Part shown: piece by piece, positions 1-8,375 of the stretch | Layout: the number at the start of each line of letters is the position of its first letter | Position numbering within the stretch: the stretch's first letter is position 1 | Source: Microbacterium aurugineum | Lineage (GTDB): Bacteria; Actinomycetota; Actinomycetes; Actinomycetales; Microbacteriaceae | Length of the DNA: 64,000 nucleotides | Direction: 5' to 3' | NCBI RefSeq assembly: GCF_023101205.1 | Contig: NZ_CP078078.1 | Location: 1-64,000 of the forward strand | Position numbers and translations under genes: made by a program | The notes under the pieces: model-generated | Told to the model about the DNA's origin: nothing | Database searches by the model: none | What the model saw: only the letters and a program-made list of their open reading frames with translations

Positions 1-1830
1 ACGGGGACGGTGACGGTGACGGATCCGGTGGTGGATGATCCGCTGGTGGGGTCGGTGACGTGTCCGGTGTCGATCGCGCCGGGGGAGACGGTGACGTGTA
101 CGGCGGATGCGGATTACACGGTGGTGGAGGCGGACATCCTCGCGGGTGGGGTGGTGAATACGGCGTCGGTGTCGGCGACGCCGCCGGCGGGTGTGACTCC
201 TCCGGACCCGGTGGAAGACACCGTCATCGTACCGACGGCGATTCCTGATGCGGGCCTGTCCTTGGAGAAGATCGCGGATCTCGCAGAAGCGGATGGTGAC
301 GGGATCGCCGAGATCGGCGATGTCATCAGCTACGAGTTCCTCCTCACCAACGTCGGCAATGTGACGCTGGTGGATGTCGGGGTCAGTGACCCGACAGTCG
401 GCACGGTGATCTGCGACACGACCACGCTCGCGATCGGCGAATCCACCACGTGTGTCGCTCCTGCCACGCACGTGGTGACGGAGGATGACGTCCTTGCCGG
501 GGCGGTGACGAACACCGCGACCGGCGTGGCCACACCGCCGGTGAATGTCGGGTTCCTTCCCCCGATCGACACCGCTATCGTCCCGACCGTCGAGGCGTCG
601 GCGGGGCTGTCCATCGTGAAGGACGCGACGATCGACGACACGAACGGGAACGGTCTCGCGGACATCGGCGAGACGATCGCCTATTCGTTCGTGGTGATGA
701 ACACGGGCACGGTGACGGTGAGTGACATCACGGTCACGGATCCTCTGGCGGGGAGTGTGACGTGTCCGGCGACGTCGTTGGCGGGTGGTGCGTCGATGAC
801 GTGCACAGCCGATGTGCCGTACACGGTGGTGGAGGCGGATCTCCTCGCCGGTGGGGTGGTGAACACGGCGACCGCTGACGGCACGGTGCCTGACGGGGTG
901 GAACCGTTCGAGCCACCCACCGACACGGTCACGACCCCCACCCCTGCTGACAGCGCGGGGCTGGCGATCACCAAGATCGCTCAGGTGGACGACGCGGATT
1001 CGAGCGGTCTCGCCGGGCTCGGCGAGACGATCGCCTACTCGTTCGTGGTGATGAACACGGGCACGGTGACGGTGAGTGACATCACGGTCACGGATCCTCT
1101 GGCGGGGAGTGTGACGTGTCCGGCGACGTCGTTGGCGGGTGGTGCGTCGATGACGTGCACAGCCGATGTGCCGTACACGGTGGTGGAGGCGGATCTCCTC
1201 GCCGGTGGGGTGGTGAACACGGCGACCGCTGACGGCACGGTGCCCGACGGGGTGGAGCCGGTCGAGCCGCCCACCGACACGGTCACCACACCGACCGATT
1301 TCCCCACGGCCGGAATCGAGATGGTGAAGAGCGCGACCCTCGACGATGCGAACGGAAACGGCCTCGCCGACGTCGGCGAGACGATCGACTACCGCTTCCA
1401 GGTGCGCAACACCGGGAATGTGACGCTCGCCCCCGTCACGATCGACGACCCGATGATCGGTGCTGTCACCTGCGACTCGGAGTCGCTGCCACCGGCGACG
1501 ATGATGGAGTGCGCGGGTGCGCCCTACACGGTCACGACGGACGATATCGCTCGGGGCAGTGTCGTGAACGTGGCGACCGCGAACGGGACGCCCCCGGACG
1601 GCGTCGCGCCGCCTCCGCCGAGCGAGTCCAGCGTCACCGTCGCCACCGCAGCACCTCCGGCTCCCCCCGCGCCTCCGGGTGGAGGGGGCGGCGGTCTCGC
1701 CGTCACCGGTGCGGCGCTGGGCGGAGGACTCACACTCGCTGCGCTGCTCCTGGGGCTGGGCGCAGCCCTTCGCGCAGCCGATCGTGTCAGCCGGAAGGAA
1801 CTGCTCATGAATGCGAAGAGCGTGCTGTAG
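1..1830 (+). CDS. DUF11-repeat cell-wall-anchored surface protein (5' end outside window)
   Basis: The reading frame is open to the first base, so this is the C-terminal 609 residues of a longer protein. It consists of about five tandem beta-rich repeats of roughly 118 residues, each with the DUF11-type pattern of a Gly-Asp-x-Ile segment, an NTG core and a TDPxxG turn. A proline/glycine-rich spacer follows, then LAVTG at 1696-1710, a hydrophobic stretch and a basic tail. That tripartite end is a sortase sorting signal; LAxTG is the motif used by actinobacterial class E sortases, so the protein is probably covalently wall-attached. Repeats 3 and 4 are almost identical at the DNA level. The role is unknown; adhesion or surface structure is an inference. 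It may be cotranscribed with the RCC1-like gene 17 bp downstream. Confidence 0.85.
   Translation, partial: TGTVTVTDPVVDDPLVGSVTCPVSIAPGETVTCTADADYTVVEADILAGGVVNTASVSATPPAGVTPPDPVEDTVIVPTAIPDAGLSLEKIADLAEADGDGIAEIGDVISYEFLLTNVGNVTLVDVGVSDPTVGTVICDTTTLAIGESTTCVAPATHVVTEDDVLAGAVTNTATGVATPPVNVGFLPPIDTAIVPTVEASAGLSIVKDATIDDTNGNGLADIGETIAYSFVVMNTGTVTVSDITVTDPLAGSVTCPATSLAGGASMTCTADVPYTVVEADLLAGGVVNTATADGTVPDGVEPFEPPTDTVTTPTPADSAGLAITKIAQVDDADSSGLAGLGETIAYSFVVMNTGTVTVSDITVTDPLAGSVTCPATSLAGGASMTCTADVPYTVVEADLLAGGVVNTATADGTVPDGVEPVEPPTDTVTTPTDFPTAGIEMVKSATLDDANGNGLADVGETIDYRFQVRNTGNVTLAPVTIDDPMIGAVTCDSESLPPATMMECAGAPYTVTTDDIARGSVVNVATANGTPPDGVAPPPPSESSVTVATAAPPAPPAPPGGGGGGLAVTGAALGGGLTLAALLLGLGAALRAADRVSRKELLMNAKSVL
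667..1294 (+). repeat. Near-identical tandem direct repeat inside the DUF11 gene
   Basis: Two copies, about 667-940 and 1021-1294, are offset by exactly 354 bp (118 codons) and differ at only a handful of bases. The flanking repeats have the same protein pattern but have diverged. This points to a recent in-frame duplication or gene conversion, so repeat number may vary between strains. Confidence 0.85.
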
Positions 1831-1847
1831 GAAGAGACGAGATCACG

Positions 1848-3044
1848 ATGGGGAGCCGAGAAGGCGGTCGGTCGCGACGAACGCTCCTGGCGAGCGGCGG
1901 GCTCCTGGTCGCGCTTGCCACGGTGATGCTCGTAGCCGTTCCCTCGCAGGCCAGCTTGCAGGATGCGGGCGCGGTTCAGGCGAGTGTGCGCAGCACCGAT
2001 GCTGTGCCGATTCAGTTCGCGGGGATCGATGCGGGCGAGAGCTACTCGATCGGCTGGACTCCGGACGGGGCCCTGTACACGTGGGGCACCAACGCGAACG
2101 GTGTCTTGGGAGACGGCTCCACGGGTGGCTCGCGCCTCATCCCGGAGCGTGTCGTCGCGCTCAACGGAGAAGTGGTGATCGAAGCATCCGCCGGCATCAA
2201 CACGGCGATCGCGCTGACCCAAGACGGCGAGGTGTTCACCTGGGGGAACTCCACCGTATCCGGGACGACCCCCACGCCCACTTCGCATCCGTTCTTCGCG
2301 TCGCTCGCTGATCCGGTCGTCGGTGTCTCCAGCGGTGGCTTCTACTACCTCGCCTGGACCGAGAGCGGAGCCCTCTACTCGTGGGGCGACAGCGGTGGAG
2401 GGCGCCTGGGGCGGGCGGCGACGGGTCAGAGTCCTCCTGCCCGAGTGACCGCGCAGGCCATGCTCACGCGGAATGTGGAGGACGCCTCCGCCGGGCGGTT
2501 CGGGGGAGCTGCTCGCGTCGACGGTGGTAGCACCGTGATCGCCTGGGGGAACCTCCTCGGGGCGGCGTCCGGCTCGATCGTCACGGGGATCACCACCCCG
2601 CCGGCGGCCGGCGTCACGGTAGGCAGCAACAACACCCTGGTCTGGACCGCGAGCGGTGACCTGTTCCACGGGACGACGAGCGCATTGTCACCCGTCGCGG
2701 GCGTAACCGGGGTCGTCGGCGCCGCAGCCTCGGTCCCGTCTGCGGGAATCTCGTCGTTCTACGCGTGGACGTCGGGCGGGCAGTTGTTCGCGTGGGGAGC
2801 CAATGCGGGGGGCCAACTCGGTCTCGGCACCAACAGCACTGCTGTGGCGGACCCGACACTCGTTCCACTGGCGCCCGGCTCGCTCACTCGCGAAGTCGGA
2901 GCGGGAGCGGGCCATGCCCTGTATCTCGGCCAGGAGGGCACCTTCGCCTCCGCAGGCAGCAATGGAACCGGCCAGCTCGGCACAGGCAACACCACCCCAC
3001 GAAACGCGTTCGGTGCCACGGTTCCCATCTACCGCTGGCCCTGA
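1848..3044 (+). CDS. Secreted RCC1-like beta-propeller repeat protein
   Basis: 398 residues. I chose the ATG at 1848, 17 bp after the previous stop; it is followed by a basic stretch and a hydrophobic segment (TLLASGGLLVALATVMLVAV) that acts as a signal peptide. The mature part carries several RCC1-type repeats recognisable as YTWGTNANGVLGDG, YSWGDSGGGRLG, FAWGANAGGQLGLG and GSNGTGQLGTG, which should close into a seven-bladed propeller. Bacterial RCC1-like proteins are mostly uncharacterised surface or secreted proteins; a binding function is inferred. The position behind a wall-anchored repeat protein fits an extracellular role. It converges on the ankyrin lipoprotein gene. Confidence 0.82.
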   Translation: MGSREGGRSRRTLLASGGLLVALATVMLVAVPSQASLQDAGAVQASVRSTDAVPIQFAGIDAGESYSIGWTPDGALYTWGTNANGVLGDGSTGGSRLIPERVVALNGEVVIEASAGINTAIALTQDGEVFTWGNSTVSGTTPTPTSHPFFASLADPVVGVSSGGFYYLAWTESGALYSWGDSGGGRLGRAATGQSPPARVTAQAMLTRNVEDASAGRFGGAARVDGGSTVIAWGNLLGAASGSIVTGITTPPAAGVTVGSNNTLVWTASGDLFHGTTSALSPVAGVTGVVGAAASVPSAGISSFYAWTSGGQLFAWGANAGGQLGLGTNSTAVADPTLVPLAPGSLTREVGAGAGHALYLGQEGTFASAGSNGTGQLGTGNTTPRNAFGATVPIYRWP

Positions 3045-3069
3045 CGCGCGGCGATCGGTGATCCTCGGG

Positions 3070-3816
3070 TCATCCCATCGCCCGCACGATCTCGGCATGT
3101 CCGCGGTCCCGGGCGGTGTCGCGAGCGGTGCGCCCCTGGAAGTCGGCGATGCTGGTGTCGGCGCCCGCTTCGACGAGGAGGCCGACGACCTCGACGTAGC
3201 TCGCTGAGCCGTCTCCGAAGAGCACGGCCTCGAGCAGGGCGGTCCATCCGAGGTCGTTCACGTGGTCGACCGGGACCCCCGCGGCGAGGAGGATCCGCAC
3301 CGTTTCGGCGTACCCGTGCTCGCTGGCCGGGATGAGTGCCGTTCCGCCGAAGCGATTGGTCGAGGTGACATCCGCGCCGTGCCGGATCGTCGCCTCGAGG
3401 ATCCGGTCGTAGCCCTCCGCGCCCGCGTAGAGGAAGGCGGAGTCCTCGATGTCGTCCTTCGCATCGGGATCGGCGCCCGCCTCGAGCAGCTGGATCGCGG
3501 TGTCAGCGCTGTTGTTCTTCGTCGCGATCACGAGCGGGGTGCGGCCGGAGGAGTCGCGGGTCTCGAGGTCGGCGCCGGCGTCGATCGCTTCCGCGATGGC
3601 GGCATGGTCGTCGCGAGCGACCGCGTCGAACAGGGCAGTGGTCGCGGCGGCCACCTCGTCAGCCGACGGACTCGGCGAGGCATCCGCAGACGGCGACGCG
3701 GTCGGTGCGTGCGGCGTGACGGAGACCGCGGGAGCTCGTTCCGGCGTGCACCCGACGAGCGGCACCGCGGCGAGCGTGAGGATGATCAGAGCGGTGTGGG
3801 GCCGGCGAGCGGGCAT
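3070..3816 (-). CDS. Ankyrin-repeat lipoprotein
   Basis: 248 residues. The N-terminus has a signal peptide with lipobox VGC (Cys23), so the protein should be lipid-anchored outside the membrane. A Ser/Pro/Ala-rich linker leads into about five ankyrin repeats from residue 60 (DHAAIAEAIDAGADLETRD, GRTPLVIATKNN, FGGTALIPASEHG, GWTALLEAVLFG). Such repeats bind partner proteins; no enzymatic motif is visible. A 16-bp motif in its upstream region recurs in front of the HbpS-like gene, suggesting it may belong to the regulon of the neighbouring two-component system. The partner is unknown. Confidence 0.85.
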   Translation of the reverse strand: MPARRPHTALIILTLAAVPLVGCTPERAPAVSVTPHAPTASPSADASPSPSADEVAAATTALFDAVARDDHAAIAEAIDAGADLETRDSSGRTPLVIATKNNSADTAIQLLEAGADPDAKDDIEDSAFLYAGAEGYDRILEATIRHGADVTSTNRFGGTALIPASEHGYAETVRILLAAGVPVDHVNDLGWTALLEAVLFGDGSASYVEVVGLLVEAGADTSIADFQGRTARDTARDRGHAEIVRAMG

Positions 3817-3880
3817 GGGATCTCCTCGGAGGGTGAAACGCGGTCTCCTTCCAGCCTCGCCGACGACGTGCCGGCACGAA

Positions 3881-3896
3881 TCAGCCGTTCGATAGA
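3881..3896. promoter_or_regulatory. Candidate response-regulator site, copy 1
   Basis: TCAGCCGTTCGATAGA lies 65 bp upstream of the ankyrin lipoprotein gene, in the gap before the response-regulator gene. It matches 15 of 16 bases with a second copy at 5758-5773 in the kinase/hbpS-like intergenic region. Placement in the only two sizeable gaps of this module suggests a shared operator; binding by the local response regulator is inference. Confidence 0.4.
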
Positions 3897-3920
3897 GATC
3901 CGCTCACGGCGCGTCGGCGG

Positions 3921-4544
3921 TCAGAGGCGGACGATGCCCTCACGGACGGCATGCGCGATCGCCGCGCCACGACTGTCGACGCGCAGCTTCGTGTAGATGT
4001 GGTGGAGGTGCGACTTCACCGTGCCCTCACTGACGAAGAGCGCATGTCCGAGTTCTTTGTTGGAGTACCCGCGCGCGAGGAGCTCGAGCACTTCGATCTC
4101 GCGCGCGGTCAGTGTCTCGTCCGGCTTCTGCGTGCGTCCGAGCAGGCGGGTCGCGATCGTCGGTGAGAGCGCGGAGATCCCGGCGGCGGCGGAGCGGATG
4201 GCGGCGAACAGATCGGCGGGGCGTGAGTCCTTGAGGAAGTACCCGGTGGCGCCTGCTTCGATCGCCCGCACGATGTCGGCATCGGTGTCGTAGGTGGTGA
4301 AGACCAGCACGCGAGTGCCGGGCGACTCCGCCCTCAGGCGGGCGGTGAGATCGATACCGGAGATCTCTGCTCCGAGATCCAGGTCCATCAGCACGACATC
4401 CGGCGTCTGCGTCGCTGCGAGCCGGATGACCTCATCGACGTCTCCCGTCTGCGCCACCACGCTCAGGTCATCCTGGGTGTCGATCAGTCCGGCCATCCCG
4501 TATCTCAGCACCGGATGGTCGTCGACCAGCATCACGCGGATCAT
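3921..4544 (-). CDS. NarL/LuxR-family response regulator (SenR-like)
   Basis: 207 residues. The receiver domain occupies about residues 1-120, with the acidic pair DD at 8-9 and the phospho-acceptor Asp54 in VVLMDLDLG. The C-terminal LuxR-type helix-turn-helix runs from about 140 (LTAREIEVLELLARGYSNKE, VSEGTVKSHLHHI). The start codon overlaps the stop of the sensor kinase by 4 bp (ATGA), so the two are translationally coupled. Together with the divergent HbpS-like lipoprotein this resembles the SenS-SenR redox/heme-sensing system of Streptomyces; that functional assignment is by context. Confidence 0.9.
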   Translation of the reverse strand: MIRVMLVDDHPVLRYGMAGLIDTQDDLSVVAQTGDVDEVIRLAATQTPDVVLMDLDLGAEISGIDLTARLRAESPGTRVLVFTTYDTDADIVRAIEAGATGYFLKDSRPADLFAAIRSAAAGISALSPTIATRLLGRTQKPDETLTAREIEVLELLARGYSNKELGHALFVSEGTVKSHLHHIYTKLRVDSRGAAIAHAVREGIVRL

Positions 4545-5722
4545 CGCTCGTGCTCCGCGGTGCGCGGGGGAAGGGGGCTCGACGGAACGGTGGCGGAGAT
4601 GATCGTGCCGTTCCCCGGGGAAGACTCCACGTCGAACGTGCCTCCCGCTGTGGTCGCGCGCCAGCGCATCGCGCGCAGGCCGTAGCCGCGGTCGGCGCGG
4701 CCTGCGGCTTCGGGGTCGAATCCGATGCCGTCGTCACCGACGTCGATCCCGATCCTGGCCTGGTCGAAGGTCAGGGTCACGATCACCCGATCGGCGTGCG
4801 CGTGCCGGACGGCGTTCACCATTGCTTCCTGGGCGATCCGGAGCAGTGCGTGCGCCTGTGGTTCCGAGATCACGTGATCGGTGCCGATCACGTGCAACTC
4901 CGCGCCGAGTTCCGCCGCGGACGCGGCCAACGCCGATGCCAGGGAGTGTTCGGCCAGCCGTGTGGACGAGAGGCCGTGCACGACCCGCCTCGTTTCGACC
5001 AGGTTGGCGCGGAGGACGTCCTGCGCACGGTTCGACTCGGGTGATGCCCCGCCGTTCCGCTGCTCCTCTGCCTCGAGGAGCAGCAAGGCGCTGGCGGTCC
5101 CCTGCACCACGGTGTCGTGGAGTTCGGCAGCGAGGCGACGTCGTTCGGCTTCCCTCCCCGCCTCGCGTTCGGTCGATGCCAGCCGCGCCTGTGTCGTCTC
5201 CAGCTCGGTGATGAGCGCACCGCGGGCCGCGTGCAGGCGTTCGAGCGCCGCGTACGCGAGCGTGAGGATCCCCCCGGCGCACAGGGGGCCGAACAGCATT
5301 CCGATGTCGAGCCACCCCGACCATCGGTAGAGGCTCACTCCGACGGCGACGACGATCATGACCGTGAGCGCGAGGGCCCATGCTCCGGAGAAAGCGCGAT
5401 GGGCGGCGAAGAACAGAGGGAGGGCGCACCACGCGAAGCTGGGAGCCGCGACCACCAGGACGATCCAGGCGGTGATCGCGACCGCCACGCCGACGCGCCG
5501 GCGAACCACGCTCGGCTCTCGGACCCGACCGGCGAGGTAGGCGAGCCAGGAGATCGACGCGCCGATGAGGACGAACACCCCGACCTCGTCGAGGCCGTGG
5601 TTCACCACGTACCGTGACCCGCACACGACCAGGAGCACCGCGAAGGCCACGTCCACGGCGATGTCGATGGTCGACATCTCGACGGGCCGCGTCGTGGAGT
5701 CCGAGGAAGGCGCAGGGGTCAT
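4541..5722 (-). CDS. Membrane sensor histidine kinase, HisKA_3 type (SenS-like)
   Basis: 393 residues, starting at the ATG at 5722 with a GGGAG ribosome-binding site. The frame stays open much further upstream but would run antisense through the neighbouring gene. The N-terminal half has five or six hydrophobic segments (about residues 20-165), then a coiled linker, the HisKA_3 box ELHDTVVQG with the phospho-accepting His, and an HATPase_c domain (N box around EAMVNAVRHA, G box GDDGIGFDPEA and GYGLRAM). SenS has a comparable five-helix sensor. It sits head-to-head with an exported GlcG/HbpS-like lipoprotein, the known accessory sensor in that system. Confidence 0.88.
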   Translation of the reverse strand: MTPAPSSDSTTRPVEMSTIDIAVDVAFAVLLVVCGSRYVVNHGLDEVGVFVLIGASISWLAYLAGRVREPSVVRRRVGVAVAITAWIVLVVAAPSFAWCALPLFFAAHRAFSGAWALALTVMIVVAVGVSLYRWSGWLDIGMLFGPLCAGGILTLAYAALERLHAARGALITELETTQARLASTEREAGREAERRRLAAELHDTVVQGTASALLLLEAEEQRNGGASPESNRAQDVLRANLVETRRVVHGLSSTRLAEHSLASALAASAAELGAELHVIGTDHVISEPQAHALLRIAQEAMVNAVRHAHADRVIVTLTFDQARIGIDVGDDGIGFDPEAAGRADRGYGLRAMRWRATTAGGTFDVESSPGNGTIISATVPSSPLPPRTAEHER

Positions 5723-5757
5723 GTCTCCCACGATTATCCGGGCCCCGGCTGAGTGCA

Positions 5758-5773
5758 TCATCCGTTCGATAGA
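5758..5773. promoter_or_regulatory. Candidate response-regulator site, copy 2
   Basis: TCATCCGTTCGATAGA sits between the divergent kinase and HbpS-like genes, 15 of 16 identical to 3881-3896. It could serve either promoter. Recognition by the adjacent SenR-like regulator is inferred from position only. Confidence 0.4.
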
Positions 5774-5855
5774 TCCTGCGCTGGCTGATCGGTCGATGTG
5801 GCGGCAGTCACGGCCTCGAAGGATGGAAGAGCACATCCACCGAAAGGACCATCCG

Positions 5856-6416
5856 ATGACCATGCTCCGCCCCCGTTCCCTGTTCACCGCCGTCGGGGCG
5901 GTTTCCGCCCTGCTCCTCCTGGCCGGATGCACGGCCGCCACGGAATCGGGCCCGACAGAACCCGCAGACACCGAGACAGCAGTCGTCACCGTGACCGAGG
6001 ATGCCGTTGTCACCCCGTCACGTCTGACGGCCGAGACCGCGATGGTCGCCGCGCAGGCCGCCCTCGCCCAGTGCCAGGCCGACGGGCTCGGCTTCGTCAG
6101 TGTCTCGGTCGTCGACCGATCCGGGCAGCTGCAGGCGTTCGTGCGCGGGGACAACGCCGCGGCGCACACCATCGAGGCTTCGCAACAGAAGGCCTACACC
6201 GCGGCGGCCTTCGGGACCGACACGAGTGACCTCGTCGCTCGCGCCGACGCCCTCCGCGACCTTCCCGGAACCCTCATCCTGGCCGGAGGCGTCAGCGTGA
6301 AGGTCGGTGACGCCTCCATCGCCGGCATCGGTGTGGGCGGTGCGCCTTCCGGGGACGCCGATCAGACGTGCGCTGCCGCCGGACTCGCCGCGATCAGCGA
6401 AGACGCCGAAAGCTGA
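5856..6416 (+). CDS. GlcG/HbpS-like (DUF336) lipoprotein, putative heme-binding accessory sensor
   Basis: 186 residues. The ATG at 5856 is preceded by AAAGGA. A signal peptide ends in lipobox LLAGC (Cys25), followed by a Thr/Glu-rich linker and a single DUF336 domain (about 55-180) with the family signatures VVDRSGQLQAFVRGDNA, ASQQKAYTAAAF and LILAGGVSVKVGD. In Streptomyces HbpS binds heme extracellularly and modulates the SenS kinase under oxidative stress. Here the gene is divergent from a SenS/SenR-like pair, the same arrangement. Heme binding itself is not demonstrable from sequence. Confidence 0.82.
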   Translation: MTMLRPRSLFTAVGAVSALLLLAGCTAATESGPTEPADTETAVVTVTEDAVVTPSRLTAETAMVAAQAALAQCQADGLGFVSVSVVDRSGQLQAFVRGDNAAAHTIEASQQKAYTAAAFGTDTSDLVARADALRDLPGTLILAGGVSVKVGDASIAGIGVGGAPSGDADQTCAAAGLAAISEDAES

Positions 6417-6534
6417 TCCGTTCGTGCCGCCCACCCACCCGAGGCCGGGCGGCACGAGGTCGGCGCCGTTCCCGGAGCCGCCCGCTACCGTGGGTGTCGA
6501 CGATCCGGACGACCCGGTGAAGGGACGAACACCC

Positions 6535-7149
6535 ATGCCGAGGAACACCGGGAGCGACGGCCGCATCCGCGAGGGATACTCCGCCCGCGCGGGGGAGTAC
6601 GCGGAACTCTTCGGCGACATCGACCAGATGGATGCCGACGACCGCGAGCGCATCGCGAACTGGGCGGAGGGGATCGACGGTCGCCTCCTCGACGCGGGGT
6701 GCGGTCCCGGCCACTGGACGGCGTTCCTCGCCGCGCGAGGCCACGTGGCGGAGGGCATCGACCTCGTGCCGGAGTTCATCTCCCTCGCGACCGCCCGATA
6801 CCCGGGTGTGCCTTACCGTGTCGCGTCGTTGTCCGAGGCCGACCTCGAGGAGGGCTCGCTCCGTGGCGTGCTCGCCTGGTACTCGTTGATCCATGCGAGC
6901 CCGGGCGAGCTTCCCTCGCTCCTGGCGACGGTGCGGTCGGCTCTCGAAGACGGAGGGGCCCTGCTCCTCGGCTTCTTCGACGGCCCCGACGGTGAGCCGT
7001 TCCCCCATGCCGTGACCACCGCGCACCACTGGAGCGTCGACGGGATGTCCGCGCTGCTGGAAGAGGCAGGTTTCTCGGTGATCGACAGTGAGACCCGCGT
7101 GCCGACCGGAGCACGACCTCACGCCTCGATCAGCGCCGTGGCGGTCTGA
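6535..7149 (+). CDS. Class I SAM-dependent methyltransferase
   Basis: 204 residues. The ATG at 6535 follows a GAAGGGA ribosome-binding site. The SAM-binding motif I is LLDAGCGPGHW (about residues 46-56), followed by the acidic end of strand 2 (EGIDLVPEFI) and a post-motif strand GALLLGFFDG. The fold and length are typical of small Methyltransf_11/25 enzymes. The substrate is not predictable. It converges on the S4-domain gene with a 4-bp gap. Confidence 0.85.
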   Translation: MPRNTGSDGRIREGYSARAGEYAELFGDIDQMDADDRERIANWAEGIDGRLLDAGCGPGHWTAFLAARGHVAEGIDLVPEFISLATARYPGVPYRVASLSEADLEEGSLRGVLAWYSLIHASPGELPSLLATVRSALEDGGALLLGFFDGPDGEPFPHAVTTAHHWSVDGMSALLEEAGFSVIDSETRVPTGARPHASISAVAV

Positions 7150-7153
7150 GGCG

Positions 7154-7381
7154 TCAGGGCCGGACGCGGACCGTGCGGCCTTCGAACGAGACCAGGTCCC
7201 CGTCGCGCAGCTGGCGGCCGCGGCGGCGATCCACCTCGCCGTTGACCGTCACGTAGCCGTCGATGATCACTTCCTTGGCGTCACCGCCGGAGTCGAGGAG
7301 ACCCGCGAACTTGAGGAACTGTCCCAGGCGGATCACCTCACCGCCGATGGAGATGTCGTCGATCGGTCCGGAACTCGTCAT
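7154..7381 (-). CDS. S4-domain RNA-binding protein (YbcJ-like)
   Basis: 75 residues, essentially one S4 domain: IRLGQFLKFAGLLDSGGDAK, VTVNGEVDRRRGRQL, and a C-terminal strand with GRTVRV. Stand-alone S4 proteins of this size (YbcJ/YaaA type) bind structured RNA, probably rRNA. It is a single gene bounded by a palindromic element on its 5' side. Confidence 0.85.
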   Translation of the reverse strand: MTSSGPIDDISIGGEVIRLGQFLKFAGLLDSGGDAKEVIIDGYVTVNGEVDRRRGRQLRDGDLVSFEGRTVRVRP

Positions 7382-7410
7382 CCCTGAATGCTAGTCGCGC
7401 GGCAAGCGTT

Positions 7411-7465
7411 CGAATCGCGCACACGGCTCGATGGGGGCACCGGATGAAGCCATGTGCGCGATTCG
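7411..7465. repeat. Dispersed 3'-end palindromic element, copy A
   Basis: Perfect 13-bp arms CGAATCGCGCACA (7411-7423) and TGTGCGCGATTCG (7453-7465) enclose a 29-nt loop. It lies 12 bp beyond the stop codon of the minus-strand PepSY-like gene. Related elements occur at 10416-10478, 61343-61405 and, shortened, 62392-62408, always at a minus-strand 3' end, so it may act as a terminator or RNA-stabilising structure. Confidence 0.75.
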
Positions 7466-7477
7466 GACGGGGCTCGA

Positions 7478-8296
7478 TCAGTCGACGTCGGTCCCGACGA
7501 CCGCGAAGTCGGCGCTGAAGTCGATGTCGATCGAGCGGTTGTCGGAGGTGAGGACCGAGGCGTCATAAGGGCTGGTGTCATCCCCATCGACGTCGAGATC
7601 CGTGATCGTGCCCTCGGCCTCCTCGAAGGCTGCTGCGACGAGGGCGCGGATGGTGGCATCGTCAAGAGTGATCGTGGGTGCGGTGTCATCGTCGTCCGCG
7701 GCGTCCGTCGCGATGACGGATGCGGCGAGGTCTTCGGTGACTCGCACCTCGCTCTCACTGCCGTCGGAGGCCGTCAACTGCACCTCCCAGGTCCCGTCAC
7801 GCTTCGCGTCGATCGATGTGACCTCGCCCTCGGCGGCGCCGCGCGCGGCATCCGCGATGTCGATCAGCTCATCGGCCGAGGACGCGCCGATACCGGTCGC
7901 GGGACCCCGGTCGTTCATCCGCGCGTCGTCGCGCTCGCCGCGGTGCTCCTCATGGCGACCGTCGTCGTGGTGGCTGTCGTCGTGGCGACCGTCGCCGGAG
8001 ATCGAGGGGCGGTGATCGTCGTCGAACTCATCACTGATCGCGGCGCCGACGGCGATACCGCCGCCTGCGAGGACGACGGCTGCCGCGATGCCGCCCCCGA
8101 TGAGCAGTGCGCGCGTGCGTCCCGACCTGGGAGCAGCTTTCGCCGGAGCGGCGACCGGATCGGCTGCGGGGAACGTCGGGTGCTGCCCGTCGCCGACGGT
8201 CGGAGCGGCGGACTCCGGAGCCGGGGATACCGGAACGGTCTGCGCATCCGGGGTGCTCTCGGGCGTCTGGTCGGGGGTGGGGGTCTTGTCATCCAT
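7478..8296 (-). CDS. Membrane-anchored PepSY-like domain protein
   Basis: 272 residues from the ATG at 8296, preceded by GGGGGA; an ATG 33 bp upstream is possible but has a poor site. A Pro/Thr-rich cytoplasmic N-terminus leads to one membrane helix (ALLIGGGIAAAVVLAGGGIA), a His/Asp-rich linker with HDD and DDHR runs, and two C-terminal modules of the form DIADAARGAAEGEVTSIDA / WEVQLTASDGSESEVRV and its partner ending in SADFAVVGTDVD. These resemble tandem PepSY domains, which often lie beside sensor kinases. It is downstream of the OmpR-type two-component genes on the same strand. The histidine-rich linker could bind metal; this is speculative. Confidence 0.65.
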   Translation of the reverse strand: MDDKTPTPDQTPESTPDAQTVPVSPAPESAAPTVGDGQHPTFPAADPVAAPAKAAPRSGRTRALLIGGGIAAAVVLAGGGIAVGAAISDEFDDDHRPSISGDGRHDDSHHDDGRHEEHRGERDDARMNDRGPATGIGASSADELIDIADAARGAAEGEVTSIDAKRDGTWEVQLTASDGSESEVRVTEDLAASVIATDAADDDDTAPTITLDDATIRALVAAAFEEAEGTITDLDVDGDDTSPYDASVLTSDNRSIDIDFSADFAVVGTDVD

Positions 8297-8375
8297 GACC
8301 CGATGGTCCCCCGGAGTCGCTGAAGCCATCCTGAAGCGACCTGAAGACCTCTTCAGGATCGACCACCCCGGGCGT

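Noticed and set aside
5723..6172. N-terminal extension of the SenS-like kinase by 150 residues
   Set aside because: It would be antisense to the HbpS-like lipoprotein gene. The ATG at 5722 has a good ribosome-binding site and is followed by the first membrane helix.
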